A DNA stretch of 64,000 nucleotides from assembly GCA_035280425.1 (NCBI GenBank), contig DATEFW010000011.1, forward strand, positions 62,001 to 126,000, given 5' to 3'. A program made the translations under genes and the position numbers. Below are positions 60,417 to 64,000 of the stretch, in pieces. Each line of letters begins with the position of its first letter. The stretch's first letter is position 1. This DNA comes from QHXW01 sp035280425. GTDB taxonomy: Bacteria; Acidobacteriota; Terriglobia; Bryobacterales; Bryobacteraceae. The notes beneath the pieces are model-generated. The model did not search any database, was not told where the DNA came from, and was given only the letters and a program-made list of their open reading frames with translations.

Positions 60417-60589
60417 GTTGCCACCCCCCGTCTGGGATAAATCGGCCTTTCGCAGCCCGAACATTACCCCGGAGGCCTTGTTTCGCCCGCCAATCCGGCG
60501 TATCATTTTCCGCAAGATCCGTATAATTCATCACACATTGCCCTGTTCTGATCTCGCGGACCGTTGCTCTGCCGACTCGGGTCTCAATC

Positions 60590-61843
60590 ATGCATCTCGC
60601 AACCAAAATTCACCATCAGTTGGCCGGGGCGGTAGCCGCCGCGCACGCCCGCGTTCCCAACGCGAATGACACCACCGCACGGGTCTTGCACTGGCTCCTG
60701 ATCGGGCTGCTCATCTGGTTCGTTCTTTATCTGTCAGTCATTCTTCCCTTTTTCAATATCAAGCGGGCTCTCTCGGCGGTGCTCGCAGTTCTCGGTATCG
60801 TGATATGGGCCGCAACTCTTTGGCTGGTCCGCCGCGGCCTGATCGAGTGGGCTGCACTCCTTTATCTTTCCGCGCTGTACGTGTCCGCCACCTTGCTGAT
60901 CCTTCTCTATGGCGGCATCCGCAGCCCCGCAACCGTCCTCTATGTCGCTCTGCCGATCTCAGCCGCCTGGCTCTTAGGACAGCGCGCCGCGCTCGTCAGC
61001 GCACTGGTTTGTCTGGCAAGTGGATTTGTGCTGGCACTGCTCGAAACCGCCGGCCTTCGCATCCCCGCCTATTTCCCCGGTACGCCGTTCGGCATTTGGG
61101 CGCTCGTGCTGCTGGCCCTCATCGTTTCTGCGGCCCCTGTCGTCCTGATCCTGGGCATGCTCCGTGAATCTCTGTCCCGGTCTCGCGCGCTCTCGCACCG
61201 CCTGCTGGCACTCGAGGACGAAGAACGCCGCCGCGTGGCTCGCGGCCTGCACGATAGCGTCGCTCAGGATATCGCGGCCCTGGGCATGAACCTCGGCGCC
61301 CTCCAGGATGAAGTCTCCGTCGTCCTCAGTTCAAAGGCCCAAGGCGTGCTCTCCGACACCATCGCCCTCGCGGACCACTGCCTCGACGAAATTCGCACGT
61401 TTTCCTATCTGCTGCATCCGCCCGGGCTCGAGGAACTCGGCTTGCGTGCCGCGCTGAGCGAATATGTCCACGGTTTTGCCAAAAGAAGCGGCATCCGCGT
61501 CGAAGTGCTCGCGCCCGATCTCGCCAGACTTCCCGGCCCCACCGAAGCCGGCATCTTCCGCGTGGTTCAGGAAAGCCTGGCCAACATTCACCGCCACTCC
61601 GGCAGCCAGGTCGCGCGGGTTCGCATCACGCTTGCCGCTCAGGAAGTCATACTCGAAGTCGAAGACGAAGGTCACGGCCTTCCGGCAGGCGTCATCAATG
61701 GCTACGGGCGTCCGCTGCACCCCGGCGTCGGAATTTCCGGTATGAGCGAGCGCCTGCGCGATCTCGGCGGCCGCCTGGAATTTCGCCGCCGCGAGCCCAC
61801 CGGCACAATCGTGAGAGCCGTGTTTCCGATAACACACGCCTGA
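60590..61843 (+). CDS. Sensor histidine kinase, NarX/DegS-type (HisKA_3)
   Basis: This 417-residue protein has about six membrane helices in residues 28-190. The HisKA_3 segment Ala-Arg-Gly-Leu-His-Asp-Ser-Val-Ala-Gln has the phosphorylated His221. A HATPase domain with Gln-Glu-Ser-Leu-Ala-Asn near 327, Asp-Glu-Gly-His-Gly-Leu and Gly-Ile-Ser-Gly-Met-Ser-Glu-Arg follows. It would phosphorylate a NarL-type regulator, but none is adjacent. The start is ATG at 60590. Confidence 0.93.
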   Translation: MHLATKIHHQLAGAVAAAHARVPNANDTTARVLHWLLIGLLIWFVLYLSVILPFFNIKRALSAVLAVLGIVIWAATLWLVRRGLIEWAALLYLSALYVSATLLILLYGGIRSPATVLYVALPISAAWLLGQRAALVSALVCLASGFVLALLETAGLRIPAYFPGTPFGIWALVLLALIVSAAPVVLILGMLRESLSRSRALSHRLLALEDEERRRVARGLHDSVAQDIAALGMNLGALQDEVSVVLSSKAQGVLSDTIALADHCLDEIRTFSYLLHPPGLEELGLRAALSEYVHGFAKRSGIRVEVLAPDLARLPGPTEAGIFRVVQESLANIHRHSGSQVARVRITLAAQEVILEVEDEGHGLPAGVINGYGRPLHPGVGISGMSERLRDLGGRLEFRRREPTGTIVRAVFPITHA

Positions 61844-61874
61844 CTCGGCGCCGCGCCCGTGACATACTACACGC

Positions 61875-63644
61875 ATGCGCCGGTTCCCGATTCCGCTCGT
61901 CATCTGCTTATTGGCATTCGCGCCAGTTTCTCCGGCGCAAAAACGCAACTTCCCCAACCGCGTTCCGCCCAAGCGCTCCTCCCAGATCCATAACGGTTTC
62001 GGCATCAATTCCGACCTCCCGCGCCCTCCCTACCTTCCCTGGGACCGCTGGTGGTGGACCCGCATGTCCGACGCCGGCGTAAGCTGGATCCGCATCGGCC
62101 AGTACGAGAACAGTTCCGACTACACAAGCTGGGACTGGGTCGAGCAGAAGCGTGGCGTCTTCGCCGTCGCGCCCGAAGTGGATGATTACGTCGATTCGCT
62201 CGTCGACAACGGCATCCAGGTCCAGGTGCAGCTTCACTACGGCAACCCGATGTATACCTCGCCTTCCGGCATTAAGCCCGACTCCATCATTCCCGAGCCC
62301 GGCTCCTTCCACAACGCCGACCGCAGCCTCTACTCCGCCTTCTGGCCGCCCAAAACTCCTGAGCAGATCGAGGCCTTCACGCGCTACGTCCGCTGGATGG
62401 TCGATCATTTCCGCGGCCGCATTCACTATTACGCCCTCTGGAACGAGCAGGACATCGATTACTGGAATCCCTACGGCAATCCCGAGGAATACGGCCGCCT
62501 GCTCAAAGCCTTCATCCCCGCCGTGCACGAGACGGACCCCCAAGCTAAAGTCATCTACGGCGGCCAGGCCGATCCCATCCGCGATTTCACCCGCCGCGCC
62601 TTCGCCGTCTGCCAGTGCGCCTCCGGCATCGATGTCTACGCCTACCACACCTATCCCGGCTACGGCCGCAACTTAAATCCCGAAACCATGGACACCACGG
62701 CGTACGGCAAAGAATCTCCCGCGAAACTGCGCGATCTGGTGCTCCACACTCCCGGCATCCATCCGAACATTCCCTTCTGGGATGACGAGTTCAACTCCAT
62801 CGGCGCGTGGAAAGGCTCGGACAATTCCGTGCAGGCTAAATATGTTCCCCGCGGCATGATCTACAACTGGGCCGCCGGCGTCCGCACCTTCGTCTGGCTG
62901 ATCGCCGCCGGAACCGACGGAAACGAGTACGACGATTTCGGTTTCATCCACGGCCTGCGTAACCTGCCCGACGATTTCACCCCGCGCCCCGTCTTCGCCG
63001 CATACCAGAACACCAACGCTCTCTTTTCCGATACCCGTCCCGATCCTTCGATCAAAATCGACCCGCCCGATACTCCCGCGCTCAAAGGCAAGTATCCGTT
63101 CTTCGGTTACGGCTTCCGCACCGAGAAAGGCAAAGCCATCGTCGCTTACTGGCTGGGCGCGCACTCGAATCCCGGCAACAAATTCCCTGCTCTGCGTGCG
63201 AATCTCGCAATTCACGCAAGCGGCATCGAGCACCCCGTGCTGATCGATGTGGTGTCCGGCGCCATCTCGGGGCTCGAGTGGAAAAAAGGAACCAACGACG
63301 TCGTCGAATCCGTCCCGGTGCGCGACAGCATCCTGGCCATTGCCGACGAAAATTACTTCGACTGGCCTGTGCTCCCCGAAGCCCCCAGCGGTCTCAAAGC
63401 CGCGCGCGATTCGGCGGGCGTCAAGCTCACCTGGGAAATGCACGGCGGCAATCCCACCGGTGCCATCGTCGAGCGCCGCGCCGGTAATACCGGAACCTGG
63501 AGCGCGATTTCAACGGCTCCAGCGCCTTCCACCGAATACACCGACTCCGAAGCTCCGAACGAATCTGTTCTTTGCTACCGCGTGCGCGCCAAAAACGCCG
63601 CCGGCCAGTCGGCCTATTCCAACATCGCTCGCGTCGGACGATGA
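61875..63644 (+). CDS. Secreted clan GH-A glycoside hydrolase (GH39-like) with FN3 domain
   Basis: This 589-residue protein has a signal peptide (about 1-21) and a TIM-barrel domain. Trp-Asn-Glu191 (acid/base) and Asp-Asp-Glu305 (nucleophile) are at the places expected for clan GH-A enzymes such as GH39, GH5 or the PslG type. Tyr-His-Thr-Tyr-Pro lies between them. A C-terminal fibronectin III domain (about 497-589) closes it. It likely cuts an extracellular glycan. It starts 31 bases after the kinase gene on the same strand. Confidence 0.85.
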   Translation: MRRFPIPLVICLLAFAPVSPAQKRNFPNRVPPKRSSQIHNGFGINSDLPRPPYLPWDRWWWTRMSDAGVSWIRIGQYENSSDYTSWDWVEQKRGVFAVAPEVDDYVDSLVDNGIQVQVQLHYGNPMYTSPSGIKPDSIIPEPGSFHNADRSLYSAFWPPKTPEQIEAFTRYVRWMVDHFRGRIHYYALWNEQDIDYWNPYGNPEEYGRLLKAFIPAVHETDPQAKVIYGGQADPIRDFTRRAFAVCQCASGIDVYAYHTYPGYGRNLNPETMDTTAYGKESPAKLRDLVLHTPGIHPNIPFWDDEFNSIGAWKGSDNSVQAKYVPRGMIYNWAAGVRTFVWLIAAGTDGNEYDDFGFIHGLRNLPDDFTPRPVFAAYQNTNALFSDTRPDPSIKIDPPDTPALKGKYPFFGYGFRTEKGKAIVAYWLGAHSNPGNKFPALRANLAIHASGIEHPVLIDVVSGAISGLEWKKGTNDVVESVPVRDSILAIADENYFDWPVLPEAPSGLKAARDSAGVKLTWEMHGGNPTGAIVERRAGNTGTWSAISTAPAPSTEYTDSEAPNESVLCYRVRAKNAAGQSAYSNIARVGR

Positions 63645-63660
63645 ACGATCACCCATCCAA

Positions 63661-64000
63661 TTATTTCGCCACGAAAAACCGGGAAAAGATCGAATCGTAC
63701 AAAAGCATGTTCGCGCGCAATTCCACCTGTTGCGGCGAATCGCACTGTTGATGCAAAAAGAGCCGGACCCCATCCGGCACCGCCGCCCAATCCAGCTCCA
63801 GCTCCGCGTTGTCCGAGACGCGCTCGATTTTCCCAGTCGAACGGAACAGCCGATAGAAGTGCAACTGTCCCTGGATCACGATCAACTCACCGTCCGGGTC
63901 CATCTGGATGTGATTTCGGGAACTCAGGAATACCGCGTTCTTCATTTTCTCGATCAGCCGCTCCGCGCTAGCCGGCGGCGACGGCCGAATCAGGTTCCGC
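63661..64000 (-). CDS. 3' end of an unknown protein, cut by the right edge
   Basis: On the minus strand the frame is open from the stop (61 in the last hundred, i.e. 63661-63663) to the window edge with no stop, so its start lies beyond 64000; 112 residues are visible. An internal ATG at 63945 could be taken for a start, but the frame continues upstream. The visible part has a beta-rich pattern (Gly-Glu-Leu-Ile-Val-Ile-Gln-Gly-Gln-Leu-His-Phe-Tyr-Arg-Leu) and I do not recognise a family. Confidence 0.65.
   Translation of the reverse strand, partial: RNLIRPSPPASAERLIEKMKNAVFLSSRNHIQMDPDGELIVIQGQLHFYRLFRSTGKIERVSDNAELELDWAAVPDGVRLFLHQQCDSPQQVELRANMLLYDSIFSRFFVAK

Noticed and set aside
1..64000. 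Search for CRISPR arrays, transposases, phage genes, rRNA and tRNA
   Set aside because: None was seen on either strand by reading. A covariance-model or HMM scan could still find a divergent small RNA.

Overview
This window reads as a dense, G+C-rich bacterial chromosome segment. The most likely source is an Acidobacteriota member of the Solibacter/Bryobacter kind. That placement is an inference from three signals: three very large MacB/FtsX-type permeases with no ATPase partner (the 'acidobacterial duplicated orphan permease' type, two of them in tandem); many secreted or Tat-exported versions of enzymes that are usually cytoplasmic; and a PEP-CTERM protein. I saw no rRNA, tRNA, CRISPR array, transposase, integrase or phage gene. 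Both ends cut a gene (1..846 and 63661..64000).

Layout. 1-5.0 kb (+): end of an unknown gene, a Wzt-type polysaccharide-export ATPase, a DUF167 protein, a sodium:solute symporter and an M24 peptidase. 5.1-7.2 kb (-): an exported RraA-like protein and phosphoglycerate kinase. 7.2-11.8 kb (+): a secreted S9 peptidase, then GlcE- and GlcF-like glycolate oxidase subunits with no GlcD. 11.9-16.3 kb (-): an orphan permease and an ABC exporter. 16.3-20.9 kb: a GH20 hexosaminidase, an AraC regulator divergent from a methyltransferase, and a small secreted protein behind a palindromic operator-like site. 20.9-27.6 kb (-): a DksA-type zinc-finger protein, an ECF sigma/anti-sigma/DUF3106 operon, the overlapping thpR-plsY-gpsA operon, and a coupled DUF3500/EF-hand pair. 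28-33.3 kb: a DNA-3-methyladenine glycosylase, an ABC-2 exporter, a PEP-CTERM protein and an RDD protein. 33.3-37.9 kb: two secreted proteins (mutarotase-like and M28 peptidase), facing an oligogalacturonate-lyase-like propeller coupled to an exported methyltransferase.

38-47.8 kb (+): a membrane-bound PAS-LuxR regulator, a hairpin-rich intergenic region, a Wzm/Wzt polysaccharide exporter with a WecD-like acetyltransferase, then a DUF4097 protein followed by two tandem orphan permeases. 47.9-51.7 kb (-): a REC-GGDEF diguanylate cyclase overlapping a hybrid histidine kinase that carries its own receiver and HPt domains. 51.8-58.0 kb: a block of exported metabolic proteins (PQQ-type propeller, Tat-DegT aminotransferase, Tat-lactonase, Tat-enolase-superfamily dehydratase) plus an orphan AbrB-type antitoxin-like protein. 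58-64 kb: a secreted beta-helix protein, an unknown secreted protein divergent from a NarX-type histidine kinase, and a secreted clan GH-A glycosidase with an FN3 domain.

The content suggests a soil heterotroph that exports and remodels surface polysaccharide, degrades polymers outside the cytoplasm, and may run part of a sugar-acid pathway in the periplasm. The most original candidates are that exported block, the DUF4097 plus twin orphan-permease unit, the DUF3500/EF-hand pair, and the small secreted protein with its palindromic promoter element. All functional calls come from reading motifs by eye; no database search was run.
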